Counted from the first letter of the stretch, positions 1 through 8,586 are shown. The stretch: 64,000 nucleotides of DNA from Rhizobium sophoriradicis (GCF_003939025.1 NZ_RQIH01000007.1:1-64000), one strand, 5' to 3'. Translations and numbers: made by a program. Notes: generated from the sequence alone by a model not told the origin.

Positions 1-126
1 GGCAAATCCGTCGTCGCCCGGCTGCGCGCCGATGCCGGCATCGCGCCGGGCCAGAACACCCGCCTTGCCTTCAATCTCGACAAGGCCGTGTTCTTCGATC
101 CCGACAGCCAGATGCGGATCGCGTGA
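1..126 (+). CDS. Sugar ABC transporter ATP-binding protein, C-terminal end only (partial)
   Basis: The first 41 codons visible are open in frame 1 and end at TGA 124-126. They read as the last part of a TOBE-type domain, with the ending LAFNLDKAVFFDPDSQMRIA that is typical of MalK/UgpC-like ATPases energising sugar importers. The ATPase core lies outside the window, so the substrate cannot be judged here. The gene converges on the GH2 glycosidase gene with only six bases between the stop codons, so the importer may supply the glycoside cut by that enzyme. The family call rests on the C-terminal signature alone. Confidence 0.7.
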   Translation, partial: GKSVVARLRADAGIAPGQNTRLAFNLDKAVFFDPDSQMRIA

Positions 127-132
127 TGGTCG

Positions 133-2379
133 TCAGGCGGCGGCTGTCACAGTGAGGGTCACGGGCGCGAAACGCGAGGAGACCGCTTCGACGGTGATCT
201 CGCCGACCAGACCCGTCGCCTCCAGCCAGAAGCCAGCGGTGCCCCCCTGCAGCGGCACATTGACCGGGCCGACGATTTTTCCGGGTCCATGCACCTTCAG
301 CGCAATGCTGTCGTTCATGAAGGGCAGGCGCTGGCCGCATTGGTCGAGGGCGCGGATGATGATACGGGTGCTGTCGCGTTCCCGGGCTTTCAGCGTGTGG
401 GTGTCGGCGACGATTTCCAGCGTCGTCGGTAGAGGATCGGCGGCAAACGTCAGGCTCGCCACCGGCTCGCCGCCGATATAGCCGGTCAAGGTGCCGTCGA
501 TCCATTCCAGACCCCAGGTGCCGAGCTCGTCGGCAGTGAAGTGGCGATGATCGAGCACGACGGGCGGATGCGGCAGATGCGGATAATTCTCGCGGTCCGG
601 GCCGATGCGCTTGCTGAGCCCGCCATATTGCAGTTCCACCTCGTCGCAATTGGTCAGGATGATCAGCGGCAGCACGCCGCCGATATTGCGCTCGCCGCGC
701 GCCCAGAAGGTTGCCGGCTTCATGACGATCTCGTCGGACGGGTCGCACTGGCTGATATAGGCATAGGCGGCGAATTTCGGCTCGCGGAACATGTCCATGA
801 CGCCGTGATAGCAGATGCGGTCGCCGGAGCCGAAATCCTTGTGGGTGTTGTAATCGAACATGCACCAGCCGATCGCGCCCGAAATATCGGGGTCGCCATA
901 GGCGGCATTCAGCACCTCCAGGTGACGGCGCACATGCTCGGCCTGGCGCTGCTCCTGGTCATAGATCTTCGTCGGGTGCATGTGGCCGTTGAACTCGGTG
1001 ATGAGATACGGCACTTTCCGGGAAAGGCCGGTGTTCTCCTGCTGGCCGCGTAACACGGTTCGCGGGCGGTTGGCGCCCGGCAGCTCCTCGTTGCCGAGGA
1101 TGAAGTCGTTCATCGTATAGACGTCTTCGAGCAGCTCGCTCTCGGTGATGTAACGCACGCCGCCGGTCTGGCGGGTGCTGTCGAGTTCGCGGGCGAGGCG
1201 ATTGGTCTCGACATAGAAATCGTGACTATCCTGGGACTCGTTGATACGCACGCCCCAGATGATGATCGAGGGATGGTTCCAGTCGCGCTCGATCATGCGC
1301 CGGACGTTCTCGATCGATTCCTTCTGCCAGTCGGCATCGCCAATATGCTGCCAGCCGGGGATCTCTTCGAAGACCAGCAGGCCAATGGCGTCGCAGCGGT
1401 CGAGGAACCATTTCGACTGCGGATAATGCGAGGTGCGGACGATATTGCACTTCAGTACGCTCTTCATGATATCGGCGTCGCGTTCTTGGGCGGACCGGCC
1501 GGCGGCATAACCGACATAGGGGAAGGACTGATGACGGTTGAGGCCGCGCAGCTTCAGCGGCCTGCCGTTCAAGAGGAAACCTTCCGGCGTGAATTCGGCG
1601 GTGCGGAAACCGAAGCGGCTGGAGACACGGTCGGAGCCGTGCTCGGTCCGGAGCTCGACAGTGACTTCGTAGAGCGTGGGATCGGTAATCTCCCAGAGCG
1701 CGATGCCGGTAAGGCCGCCGAAGGAAAGCCTGGTGCGGTCGCCGATCGTCTCGGTTGCTGCGGTGGCGATCACCGTGCCGTCGGCCTGCTTCAGCGTGGC
1801 GGTGACGGTCGCCGAGAAGCTGCGGCCCTCCGGATTGGCGATATAGACGCGGACGGTTGCCGACTTTTCCAGGGCAAGGACGTCCGTGGTTTCGATCTTC
1901 AGATTGCGGATCGACACCGGGTCGGTGACCTTCAGCCAGACGTCGCGATAGATGCCGGCATAAGTGAGATAATCGATGCGGCCGCCGAAGGGTGGAATGG
2001 CAGGGTTTTCGCTGCCGTCGATCTTGACGGTAATGAGGTTCTCGCCCTTGAGGAGCTTGCCGGTGAGGCGGGCCTCGAAGGGGGTGTAGCCGTCCTTGTG
2101 GGCGATGATCTCTTCGCCGTTCAGATAGACAACGCTGTCGGCCATGGCGGCGTCGAAAACGAGCGAAACCTCGCGGCCCTCGAATTCGGGCAGCCAGCGC
2201 AGCACTTTCTGATAGGTGAAGGCGCGCTGATAGCTTTTCTCGTCGAAGTAGTTGAACGGCAGTTCGACGGCGGTATGGGGCAGGCTAACCGACTTGGCGG
2301 CGTCGAAGCTTTCGAGCAGACGCTGTCCGAAGCCCTCATGGAAACTCCAGCCTTCGTTGAAGGAAACGACGGAACGCAT
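133..2379 (-). CDS. Glycoside hydrolase family 2 protein (beta-galactosidase/beta-glucuronidase type)
   Basis: The 748-residue protein has the GH2 layout: an N-terminal sugar-binding jelly roll (about 1-155), an immunoglobulin-like domain (about 160-260), a TIM barrel (about 265-560) and a beta-rich C-terminal part. The acid/base is E381 after N380, and the nucleophile is probably E462 in LITEFNGH. There is no signal peptide, so it acts on imported glycosides in the cytoplasm, as expected beside a sugar ABC transporter. The start is preceded by GGGAGAG on the minus strand. It is the last gene of a minus-strand set with the lactonase, SDR and PhyH genes. At 748 residues it is shorter than E. 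coli LacZ and closer to compact GH2 enzymes. The exact sugar (galactoside, glucuronide or other) cannot be told from sequence. Confidence 0.88.
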   Translation of the reverse strand: MRSVVSFNEGWSFHEGFGQRLLESFDAAKSVSLPHTAVELPFNYFDEKSYQRAFTYQKVLRWLPEFEGREVSLVFDAAMADSVVYLNGEEIIAHKDGYTPFEARLTGKLLKGENLITVKIDGSENPAIPPFGGRIDYLTYAGIYRDVWLKVTDPVSIRNLKIETTDVLALEKSATVRVYIANPEGRSFSATVTATLKQADGTVIATAATETIGDRTRLSFGGLTGIALWEITDPTLYEVTVELRTEHGSDRVSSRFGFRTAEFTPEGFLLNGRPLKLRGLNRHQSFPYVGYAAGRSAQERDADIMKSVLKCNIVRTSHYPQSKWFLDRCDAIGLLVFEEIPGWQHIGDADWQKESIENVRRMIERDWNHPSIIIWGVRINESQDSHDFYVETNRLARELDSTRQTGGVRYITESELLEDVYTMNDFILGNEELPGANRPRTVLRGQQENTGLSRKVPYLITEFNGHMHPTKIYDQEQRQAEHVRRHLEVLNAAYGDPDISGAIGWCMFDYNTHKDFGSGDRICYHGVMDMFREPKFAAYAYISQCDPSDEIVMKPATFWARGERNIGGVLPLIILTNCDEVELQYGGLSKRIGPDRENYPHLPHPPVVLDHRHFTADELGTWGLEWIDGTLTGYIGGEPVASLTFAADPLPTTLEIVADTHTLKARERDSTRIIIRALDQCGQRLPFMNDSIALKVHGPGKIVGPVNVPLQGGTAGFWLEATGLVGEITVEAVSSRFAPVTLTVTAAA

Positions 2380-2484
2380 CTCAGGCTCTCCCGGTCATGG
2401 CATCAGAAGTGGTGCGCCGCCCTTCGGCGCGTGAAAATCGGGTCATCGGAACATCCCTTCTTGATGCAATGGATCTGCGGGCTG

Positions 2485-2615
2485 CCAGAACAGGATGTTG
2501 TCCGAAACGCTCACAGGTTTCTTGCCTCACGCTCTGAAGCACGCACATCGAATCTCATTCGTGTGACGCGCTTTAGCTTTTTTTATGCAAGTCGTCATCC
2601 CGGAACGGCGATCTT
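2485..2615. repeat. Degenerate rhizobial intergenic repeat
   Basis: This stretch between the lactonase and GH2 genes contains words also found in rhizobial mosaic elements: GATGTTGTCCGAAACGCTCA resembles part of the RIME1-like copies at 33106 and 54183. The following block, with GTGTGACGCGCTTTAGC and TTTTTTATGCAAGTCGTC, resembles another common Rhizobium intergenic repeat known to me from memory. The palindromes are decayed. The boundaries are approximate. Confidence 0.45.
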
Positions 2616-2633
2616 CAAGCCGGTCCTTGATCC

Positions 2634-3545
2634 TCACGGAAATTGGGCGCCGTTGGTCTTCGTATAGATCGAATAGACCGAGCGCGTCGCGGTGATGAAG
2701 AGCCGGTTTTTCTTGGGGCCGCCGAAGGTGAGGTTGGAGACCGTCTGCGGCACCCTGATCTTGCCGAGGAGCGTGCCGTCGGGCGAAAAGCAATGAACGC
2801 CGTCGCCGGCACTCGTCCAGAGATTGCCGCCGATGTCGAAGCGGAAGCCGTCGGGATTGCCGACATCGAGGCTGCAGAAATAGCGGCTGTTTGCGAGCCT
2901 CCTGCCGTCGACGACGTCGAAAACTCTTATATGGCGTGGCACGTCATGTTTTGCCGAGCCGGAATCGGCGATGTAGAATTTCGTCTCGTCGGGCGAGAAG
3001 GCAAGGCCGTTCGGCTGGATGAAATCCTCGACGACGGCCTCGATTGCGCCGCTTGAAGGGTCGATCCGGTAAACGTTTCGGGTCGGCTGCTCGGGCTCGG
3101 CCTTGTGGCCCTCGTAATCGGACAGGATGCCGTAGGTCGGATCGGTGAACCAGATCCCGCCATCGGAATGGACGACGACATCGTTCGGCGAGTTCAGCCG
3201 TTTGCCCTTGTAGCTGTCGGCGAGAACGGTGATGCTGCCGTCGATCTCGGTGCGGGTGACGCGGCGGCCGCCATGTTCGCAGGAGATAAGCCGGCCCTGC
3301 CGGTCACGGGTGTTGCCGTTCACGTAATTGGAAGGCGAGCGGAAGATCGAGACCGTGCCGTCGGGCGTCCAGCGCATCATGCGTTCGTTCGGGATATCGC
3401 TCCAGAGCAGGCAGTTGAGATCGGAAAACCAGACCGGCCCCTCCGTCCAGCGGCAGCCGCAATAGAGTTCCTCGAGCGCGGCGCTGCCGATGACCAGAGC
3501 GCCGAAACGTTCATCGCGGATGTCGTAAAGCGGATTGTCGGCCAC
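2634..3545 (-). CDS. SMP-30/gluconolactonase family sugar lactonase
   Basis: A 303-residue six-bladed beta-propeller protein of the SMP-30/Gnl/LRE family, which hydrolyses aldonolactones using a divalent metal. The metal ligands expected for the family are present: E35 in TEGPVWF, N179 in IQPNGLAFS and D232 in NPDGFRFD, with N121 in NSPNDVVV near the active site. There is no signal peptide, so it is cytosolic. It lies between the SDR and GH2 genes on the same strand. A sugar released by GH2 could be oxidised by the SDR to a lactone and opened here. That order of steps is inferred from the gene set, and the natural lactone is unknown. Confidence 0.85.
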   Translation of the reverse strand: MADNPLYDIRDERFGALVIGSAALEELYCGCRWTEGPVWFSDLNCLLWSDIPNERMMRWTPDGTVSIFRSPSNYVNGNTRDRQGRLISCEHGGRRVTRTEIDGSITVLADSYKGKRLNSPNDVVVHSDGGIWFTDPTYGILSDYEGHKAEPEQPTRNVYRIDPSSGAIEAVVEDFIQPNGLAFSPDETKFYIADSGSAKHDVPRHIRVFDVVDGRRLANSRYFCSLDVGNPDGFRFDIGGNLWTSAGDGVHCFSPDGTLLGKIRVPQTVSNLTFGGPKKNRLFITATRSVYSIYTKTNGAQFP

Positions 3546-3603
3546 GCCAGTTCCTCCTCAATGCTGCCATTTTCTTCCTAGCGGCAAATGCCGGGAGGTG
3601 CCA

Positions 3604-3631
3604 GAGCCCGGCGAGCGGAAATGCCGGGCTC
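3604..3631. other. Intercistronic hairpin between SDR and lactonase genes
   Basis: GAGCCCGGC (3604-3612) pairs perfectly with GCCGGGCTC (3623-3631) across a ten-base loop. The T run lies only on the plus-strand side, where no gene is transcribed towards it. On the minus-strand transcript this is therefore an RNA hairpin without a U tail. It may stabilise or separate segments of the mRNA rather than terminate it. Confidence 0.45.
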
Positions 3632-3638
3632 CGGTTTT

Positions 3639-4460
3639 TCAGAGGGCGGAGACCGGATGCGGCGAGCCGTCATAAGCCCCCCAGATCGACTGGTCGAAGC
3701 AGATGACCGAGCCGGTCATCAGCCCGGATTCGGCTGACGACAGGTAAGCGCAGGCGCGCGCAACCTCATGCGGATCGACGAGGCGGCCGAAGGGCTGGCT
3801 GGCCGCCGCCTTCTCCAGCCAGTCGGCGGGGGCATCGTGATATTCGCGCTGGATGCGGTCCTCGCCTTCGGACGCCATCCAGCCGATATTGAGGCCGTTG
3901 ACGCGGATTCGGTTGCGCAGCAGCGCATAGGCGGTGTTCTTCGTCAGCGTTTCGAGCGCGCCCTTGGAGGCGCAATAGGCGGCGATGAAGGGCTGGCCGG
4001 CTTTGGCCGACATCGAGCCGATATTGACGATAGTGCCTTCGGTCTTTTCGCGGCGCATGACCTTCAGCGTCTCCTGCATCAGGAAAAACGGCGCGCGCAC
4101 ATTGACGGCGAACATGGCGTCGAAGAGTTCAGGACTGGTATCGAGGATGGTGCCGCGATCGGTGATGGCGGCGGCATTGACCAGCGCGTCCACCCGGCCG
4201 AAGGCCTCGTCGCAGGCGTGCACGACATTCCGCGCGTCTTCGACCTTGCCGAGGTCGGCCTTGACATAGACGACTCGCACGCCGGTGGCGGCCGCAATCT
4301 CCGCGGCTTTCGCCTCGCCCTTGGTTTCATTGCGACCGCAGATGACGATGCCTTCCGCACCGCGCTCGGCGAAAAGACGGGCAATGGTGGCGCCCAGTCC
4401 TTGCGTGCCGCCGGTGACGATCGCAATCTTGCCGTCAAGGCGGCCGTGGTTCGTGCTCAT
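3639..4460 (-). CDS. Short-chain dehydrogenase/reductase
   Basis: A 273-residue classical SDR. The cofactor motif TGGTQGLG is at residues 16-23, the NAAA equivalent of NNAG at about 95-98, the catalytic serine at about 149 in NIGSMSA, and Y162-x3-K166 in YCASK. The N-terminal TGxxxGxG and the absence of a basic residue right after it leave NAD or NADP open. The C-terminal tail, with FDQSIWGAYDG instead of the usual TGQ-hyxVDGG, is unusual and may shape the substrate pocket. It lies between the PhyH gene (upstream) and the lactonase gene (downstream) on the minus strand, which suggests oxidation of a sugar or sugar derivative to a lactone or ketone. The substrate is unknown. Confidence 0.85.
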   Translation of the reverse strand: MSTNHGRLDGKIAIVTGGTQGLGATIARLFAERGAEGIVICGRNETKGEAKAAEIAAATGVRVVYVKADLGKVEDARNVVHACDEAFGRVDALVNAAAITDRGTILDTSPELFDAMFAVNVRAPFFLMQETLKVMRREKTEGTIVNIGSMSAKAGQPFIAAYCASKGALETLTKNTAYALLRNRIRVNGLNIGWMASEGEDRIQREYHDAPADWLEKAAASQPFGRLVDPHEVARACAYLSSAESGLMTGSVICFDQSIWGAYDGSPHPVSAL

Positions 4461-4531
4461 GTGGTTCCTCCTCGGTGGTGATGGGCGAATGGCCCCCGCG
4501 GGTGCGGGAAGCGATTATGTCAACGTGTGTG

Positions 4532-4602
4532 GCCCCCTCAACCGGCTGCCGCCACCTTCTCCCCGAAGGAGAAAGTGCCCGCAGGGCGGATGAGGTGGCT
4601 CC
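4532..4602. repeat. Palindromic intergenic repeat (GGGGAGAAGG type)
   Basis: The gap between the PhyH and SDR genes holds a copy of the palindromic repeat that also occurs at 46751-46904 and 61627-61732. It has the CCCCTCA / GGATGAGG outer words and a central CTTCTCCCC-GAAGGAGAA hairpin. This copy has the variant GTGCCCGCAGGGCGGATGAGG instead of GTGGCCCGAAGGGTCGGATGAGG. The type is common between genes in Rhizobiaceae. Confidence 0.7.
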
Positions 4603-4613
4603 AGTCTCCAAGT

Positions 4614-5795
4614 TCAGCTCAACTTCTTCCTCGCCTGCTCGGCAAGCGCTGCCGTAAAGGCCACTTCGCTCCAGCCTTCCCGCAACGCCTCGTGCATCAG
4701 CTGTGCCTGCGTCTTCGGCGCCAGGCCGCCGAGCGGCGGGTCGCGGTCGAGATTGGTCGGGAAGGAATAGCCTTCGGCGCAAGCGGCGACGGCGTTGGTG
4801 ATTTCATCGGGCGTAAGCCTGCCCTGCAAGGTTTTCAACGCCGGAAAGAGCCTGGCGCTCATCCTCTCGCGATTGACGGTTTCCATGGCCCGGCCGAAGG
4901 CGGAGGAGACCTGCAGGAGGTTAGCGACGCGTTTGATGTCGGTCGAACGGTTGGTGCCGGCGGCATGGAAGAGGGCGGGATTGAAGAAGACGACGTCGCC
5001 CTTTTCGAGCGGCAGCTGCACGTGGCTGGCTTCGAAATAATCGCGGAACTCCTGGCGCTTCAGCGCGAGATAACCCGGCACATAGGTCTGGCTGTGCGGT
5101 AGGAAGAGCGTCGGGCCGCTTTCGAGCGGCATGTCGCAATGGGCGACCGCGCCCTGCAGCGTCAGCACCGGCGAAAGCCGGTGCACATGCGCTGGAAACT
5201 GCTCGATCACCTGAGACGACTGGAAGCCGAGATGATAGTCGCGATGGGCCGACTGTGCTGCGCCGCCCGGATTGACGCGGTTGACCTGCGCCGTCATCTG
5301 ATAGCTCGGGCCGAGCCAGGCTTCGCTTGCCAGCGCGACGATGGCGTTGCCGTAATATTCGGCGAAATTTGCCGGATCGGCGATGCAATGTTTTTCCAAT
5401 GAATTCCAGATCCGGTCGTTGGCGCCGGGCTTGGCGAAGTGATCGCCGCCGCCGGTCGAGGTGACGTGCTGCTCCTCGATGATCTGATTGAAGATCGCGC
5501 TGGCGCGGTCGATGATGCCGGTATCCTCGTAAGCATGTTTGAATACGATGACGCCGGGGCCCTCGCCGAAGGCCTCGCAGATTTCGGCCAGCACGGCGCG
5601 CCGGTCTTCAGCTACCGCCGCCATCACCTTGCGGCTTTCATAAATCAGGATGTTTTTCTCGACCGCTGACGCGGTGGGGTAATCGGCAAGCGCGGTCGTC
5701 TTTTCCGCAAGACGGCGAAAATCAGCAAGATCGCAGGCGTCTTCGGAGAGCCAGACACGGTCAGCGCGCAATTTCTGCTGGTTATCGGTTTTCAT
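4614..5795 (-). CDS. Phytanoyl-CoA dioxygenase (PhyH) family Fe(II)/2-oxoglutarate oxygenase
   Basis: A 393-residue protein with the PhyH-type double-stranded beta-helix. The iron triad can be read as H184-x-D186 in QSAHRDYH and H277 in PALFHAAGTNRS, with R283 (or R289) placed to bind 2-oxoglutarate. Family members hydroxylate small organic molecules, and bacterial ones rarely act on phytanoyl-CoA. It is the first gene of the minus-strand set followed by SDR, lactonase and GH2 genes. The start has GGGAGGA upstream. The promoter must lie in the 185 bases shared with the divergent cyclase gene. An oxygenase in a sugar-catabolic operon is unexpected. It could activate or demethylate a modified sugar, but that is inference. 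Confidence 0.82.
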   Translation of the reverse strand: MKTDNQQKLRADRVWLSEDACDLADFRRLAEKTTALADYPTASAVEKNILIYESRKVMAAVAEDRRAVLAEICEAFGEGPGVIVFKHAYEDTGIIDRASAIFNQIIEEQHVTSTGGGDHFAKPGANDRIWNSLEKHCIADPANFAEYYGNAIVALASEAWLGPSYQMTAQVNRVNPGGAAQSAHRDYHLGFQSSQVIEQFPAHVHRLSPVLTLQGAVAHCDMPLESGPTLFLPHSQTYVPGYLALKRQEFRDYFEASHVQLPLEKGDVVFFNPALFHAAGTNRSTDIKRVANLLQVSSAFGRAMETVNRERMSARLFPALKTLQGRLTPDEITNAVAACAEGYSFPTNLDRDPPLGGLAPKTQAQLMHEALREGWSEVAFTAALAEQARKKLS

Positions 5796-5980
5796 CCCAG
5801 GCTCCTCCCTGTTTTCGATGAGGCACTATACGCCGCGATGCGAGGTGATGTAGATCAGGAATCCATCAAAAACCCATTGCCTTGCTGTCGGCGGTTGAAA
5901 TCATCACGCCCTACAACATGCCGGCCGGCGATTGAGCCAATCGGATTTCCATCGATGCCGGATTTGGGATAAAGCTTGAT
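5796..5980. promoter_or_regulatory. Divergent promoter region between PhyH operon and cyclase gene
   Basis: These 185 bases separate two divergent starts and must hold both promoters. I could not find a convincing palindrome or sigma-70 pair, so no operator is claimed. No regulator gene lies immediately beside this operon. Confidence 0.4.
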
Positions 5981-7219
5981 ATGAGCGAGGTAAGCGGCAT
6001 GGATTACAGCGACGTCAGCACGATTGCGGCCTGGGTTACGGAGCAGGGACTGAAGGGCGTTTCGGAAGCCGAACTCATGACTGGTTTTTGCGCGGCCTGC
6101 CGCAAGGCCGGCCTGCCGCTCGACCGCGGCCTGGCGCTGATGGATACACTGCACCCCGTGCATGAAGGCCGCGCCTTCCGCTGGGACAGTGTGGAGGAGA
6201 TCCAAGCCGAATTCGAGTATGGTCCAACGAGTTCGGGCGAAGCGGCGGCGAATTGGCAGCGCTCGGCCTTCTACCATCTTTGGTCGGGCAACGAGCGGGA
6301 GGTGCGCCGACGTCTGGGCTTCGGCGATCCGATCGATTTCGCCATGCTCGACAAGATCGCCGAGGCCGGCCACACGGATTTCGTGGCGATGATGCATCGT
6401 TTCAGCGAAGCCGGCACGATCGGCGAGATGGATTGCTTCTTCTCGCATTTCGCAACCAAACATCCTGAGGGGTTTTCCGATCACGATCTCGCCATCCTGC
6501 GCAAGCTGGTGCCGGTCCTCGGTTTGGCGATCAAGTGCATCGCGCTCGGACGCATCGCCCGCACCATCGCGGAAGTCTATCTCGGCGAGGATGCGGCGCG
6601 CCAGGTGATGGAAGGCAAGATCAGCCGCGGCAAATCGGAGCGGATTTCGGCGGCCCTCTGGTTTTCCGATTTGTTGAACTACACCAAGATTTCCGATCGC
6701 GTGCCGCCGGAGGAAATCATCCCGCTGCTCAACGATTACAGCGAGGTAGCGATCTCGGCGATCCACGAGGCCGGCGGCAATGTGCTGAAGCTGATCGGCG
6801 ACGGCGTGCTCGCCATATTCAAGGGCGAGGTGCCGGCCGAGACCTGCCGGGCGGCGCTCAGCGCCGAATCGCTGCTGCGGGAAAAGCTCGTCACCCTGAA
6901 TGCCGCGCGCGCGGCGGATGGCAGGCCGACGACGGACGTCTATATTGGTCTGCATATCGGCGATGTCTTCTACGGCAATATCGGCAGCCAGGACCGGCTG
7001 GACTTCACCGTCATCGGCCCCGCCGTCAACGAAGTCAGCCGGATTGCCTCGATGTGCCGTTCGGTCGATCTCAACCTGTTGATCTCCTCCGATTTTGCTG
7101 CGGCCATTCCGGAGGAAGAGCGCGCCGCGCTCGCCTGCGTCGGGCGTTATGCGTTGCGCGGAGTGCAGCGTGCACAGGAACTCTACACCTTGGACAGCGC
7201 ACGGCTGGCAGCCGACTGA
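5981..7219 (+). CDS. Class III adenylate/guanylate cyclase with N-terminal sensor-like region
   Basis: A 412-residue soluble protein. The C-terminal half (about 220-400) is a class III cyclase catalytic domain with all the usual residues: metal-binding D230 (ALWFSD) and D274 (IGDG), base-selecting K270 and D341 (RLDFTVIG), and N350 and R354 (VNEVSRI) for the transition state. The K/D pair indicates ATP as substrate, giving cAMP. The N-terminal ~210 residues have no transmembrane helix and no motif I recognise, and probably sense a signal. A second in-frame ATG at 5999 is an alternative start. Rhizobia carry many such cyclases. The gene converges with the SDR gene ending at 7238 and has no evident operon partner. 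Confidence 0.88.
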   Translation: MSEVSGMDYSDVSTIAAWVTEQGLKGVSEAELMTGFCAACRKAGLPLDRGLALMDTLHPVHEGRAFRWDSVEEIQAEFEYGPTSSGEAAANWQRSAFYHLWSGNEREVRRRLGFGDPIDFAMLDKIAEAGHTDFVAMMHRFSEAGTIGEMDCFFSHFATKHPEGFSDHDLAILRKLVPVLGLAIKCIALGRIARTIAEVYLGEDAARQVMEGKISRGKSERISAALWFSDLLNYTKISDRVPPEEIIPLLNDYSEVAISAIHEAGGNVLKLIGDGVLAIFKGEVPAETCRAALSAESLLREKLVTLNAARAADGRPTTDVYIGLHIGDVFYGNIGSQDRLDFTVIGPAVNEVSRIASMCRSVDLNLLISSDFAAAIPEEERAALACVGRYALRGVQRAQELYTLDSARLAAD

Positions 7220-7237
7220 CCGTCTAACGACGCGCGG

Positions 7238-8017
7238 CTATCGCAGCAGGCCCTGGCCGCCGTCGATCCAGATCGGAGTGCCGGTAATGTGCCGGGCGCG
7301 CTCGGAGGCGAGGAAGAGGATGGTTTCGGCGACATCCTCGCTCTTGCCCGCCTTACCGCCAGCGATCGGGATATCGCCTTCCGGCCAGATGACCGGAACC
7401 TCGGTTTCTTCACGACCACGACTGGCGGTATTGGCGTTGATATTGGTTTCGATCTCGCCGGGGCAGACGGCATTGACGCGGATGTCGTGTCGCCCGAGTT
7501 CCAGAGCGAGTTGCTGGACCATCGCGACCTGGCCGGCCTTGGTGGCGGTGTAGGCGGTGGCGCCCGGCGTGGTAAAGGTGCGGGTCCCGTTGATCGAGGA
7601 GACGACGATAATCGAACCGCCGCGTTGCTTCAAATGCGGAACCGTCAGATGCAGGGTCAGATAGGTGCCGCGCAGATTGACGGCGATCGTTTTGTCCCAC
7701 TCGTCCGGTTTCAGATCATCGATCGGTGCCCAGACGCCGTTGATCCCGGCATTGGCGACGACGATGTCCAGGCCCTCGAAGGTATTGGTGAGTTTCTGCA
7801 CCGCGGCTCGCATTTGAGCCTCGTCGCTGGTATCGGCCGTCAGCGCGATCGCCTCTCCGCCGGCCGACTTGATCTCGGCGCAGGTCTTTTCGACTTCGTC
7901 TGCCGTCCGGCTCAGTGCAGCGACCTTCGCTCCCTCGGCAGCGAGCTTCAACGCGGCTGCCTTGCCGATGCCGGAACCGGCGCCGGTTACCAACGCGATC
8001 TTTCCCTTCAGCTCCAT
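7238..8017 (-). CDS. Short-chain dehydrogenase/reductase
   Basis: A 259-residue classical SDR: TGAGSGIG cofactor motif at about 12-19, NAG at about 89-91, catalytic serine in VVSSING, YTATK for the Tyr-Lys pair, and a C-terminal TGTPIWIDGGQGLL. The start at 8017 is chosen because GGAGAG precedes it at good spacing and the SDR fold begins right there. An in-frame extension to 8152 would add 45 residues of no family character. It sits 79 bases downstream of the DoxX gene on the same strand. The substrate is unknown. The neighbouring galactonate dehydratase lies beyond a terminator, so a shared pathway is not assured. Confidence 0.85.
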   Translation of the reverse strand: MELKGKIALVTGAGSGIGKAAALKLAAEGAKVAALSRTADEVEKTCAEIKSAGGEAIALTADTSDEAQMRAAVQKLTNTFEGLDIVVANAGINGVWAPIDDLKPDEWDKTIAVNLRGTYLTLHLTVPHLKQRGGSIIVVSSINGTRTFTTPGATAYTATKAGQVAMVQQLALELGRHDIRVNAVCPGEIETNINANTASRGREETEVPVIWPEGDIPIAGGKAGKSEDVAETILFLASERARHITGTPIWIDGGQGLLR

Positions 8018-8096
8018 GGACGCTCTCCTTGACGTTCCGCCGTATGCCAATGTCCGGCGCAGCAGTTGGTTCCGGATGAGAGCGGGTTGTTCGCGC

Positions 8097-8492
8097 TTAT
8101 CTGAGAAGCGTCTGCTTGAAGGCCCATTTCTCCGGTCCATGGACGGCGGCAAAGAGCAGGCCGGCGAGGAAGGTGAAATGATCGACGAAGAAGCCGAACT
8201 CGGCCTGGTTCTGCTGCCAATGGGACGGCCCGTGGAAGGCGAAGGCGAGAAAGATCACGTAGATGCCTGCGAGCAGGCTGGCCTCGCGGAAAAATGCGCC
8301 CGATATGAAGGCGAGGGCCAGCGCGATCTCGAAGAAGGCTGCGATCCAGGTCAGGAAGGTCGGCATCGGGAAACCGGCAGCGGCGATATAGCCGGAAGTC
8401 GCGCCGACATCGGCGAATTTGAAGCCGGCGGCCATGAAGAAGATAAAACTGAAGATGATGCGGGCGGCGAAAATTGCGATTGCTCTGGCCAT
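8097..8492 (-). CDS. DoxX family small membrane protein
   Basis: A 131-residue protein with about four hydrophobic helices, starting MARAIAIFAARIIFSFIFF and containing the DoxX-like FKFADVG and GFPMPTFLTWIAAFFEIALA segments. DoxX proteins are inner-membrane proteins of uncertain function, some linked to redox stress. The start at 8492 is preceded on the minus strand by AGGAGGTTTTC, a strong ribosome site. The reading frame stays open further upstream into the dgoD gene, but those residues are not family-like. It lies just downstream of the dgoD terminator and upstream of the SDR gene. Confidence 0.82.
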   Translation of the reverse strand: MARAIAIFAARIIFSFIFFMAAGFKFADVGATSGYIAAAGFPMPTFLTWIAAFFEIALALAFISGAFFREASLLAGIYVIFLAFAFHGPSHWQQNQAEFGFFVDHFTFLAGLLFAAVHGPEKWAFKQTLLR

Positions 8493-8553
8493 GAAAACCT
8501 CCTCTTGGGCTTCCACTATGACGGATGAGCGGCCTGATCTCCGACACGGCGAA

Positions 8554-8578
8554 TAAAAAAGGGCCGCTCGCGCGACCC
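8554..8578 (-). terminator. Rho-independent terminator after dgoD
   Basis: On the minus strand GGGTCGC pairs with GCGGCCC around a GCGA loop (8561-8578, one G-T pair) and is followed by six or more T residues (8554-8560). It lies eight bases past the dgoD stop, so it ends the dgoR-dgoD transcript before the DoxX gene. Confidence 0.8.
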
Positions 8579-8586
8579 TTTCCCTT

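Noticed and set aside
1222-2667. A 481-codon plus-strand frame opposite the GH2 gene
   Set aside because: It is antisense to the GH2 catalytic domain, which is intact, and has no recognisable domain.
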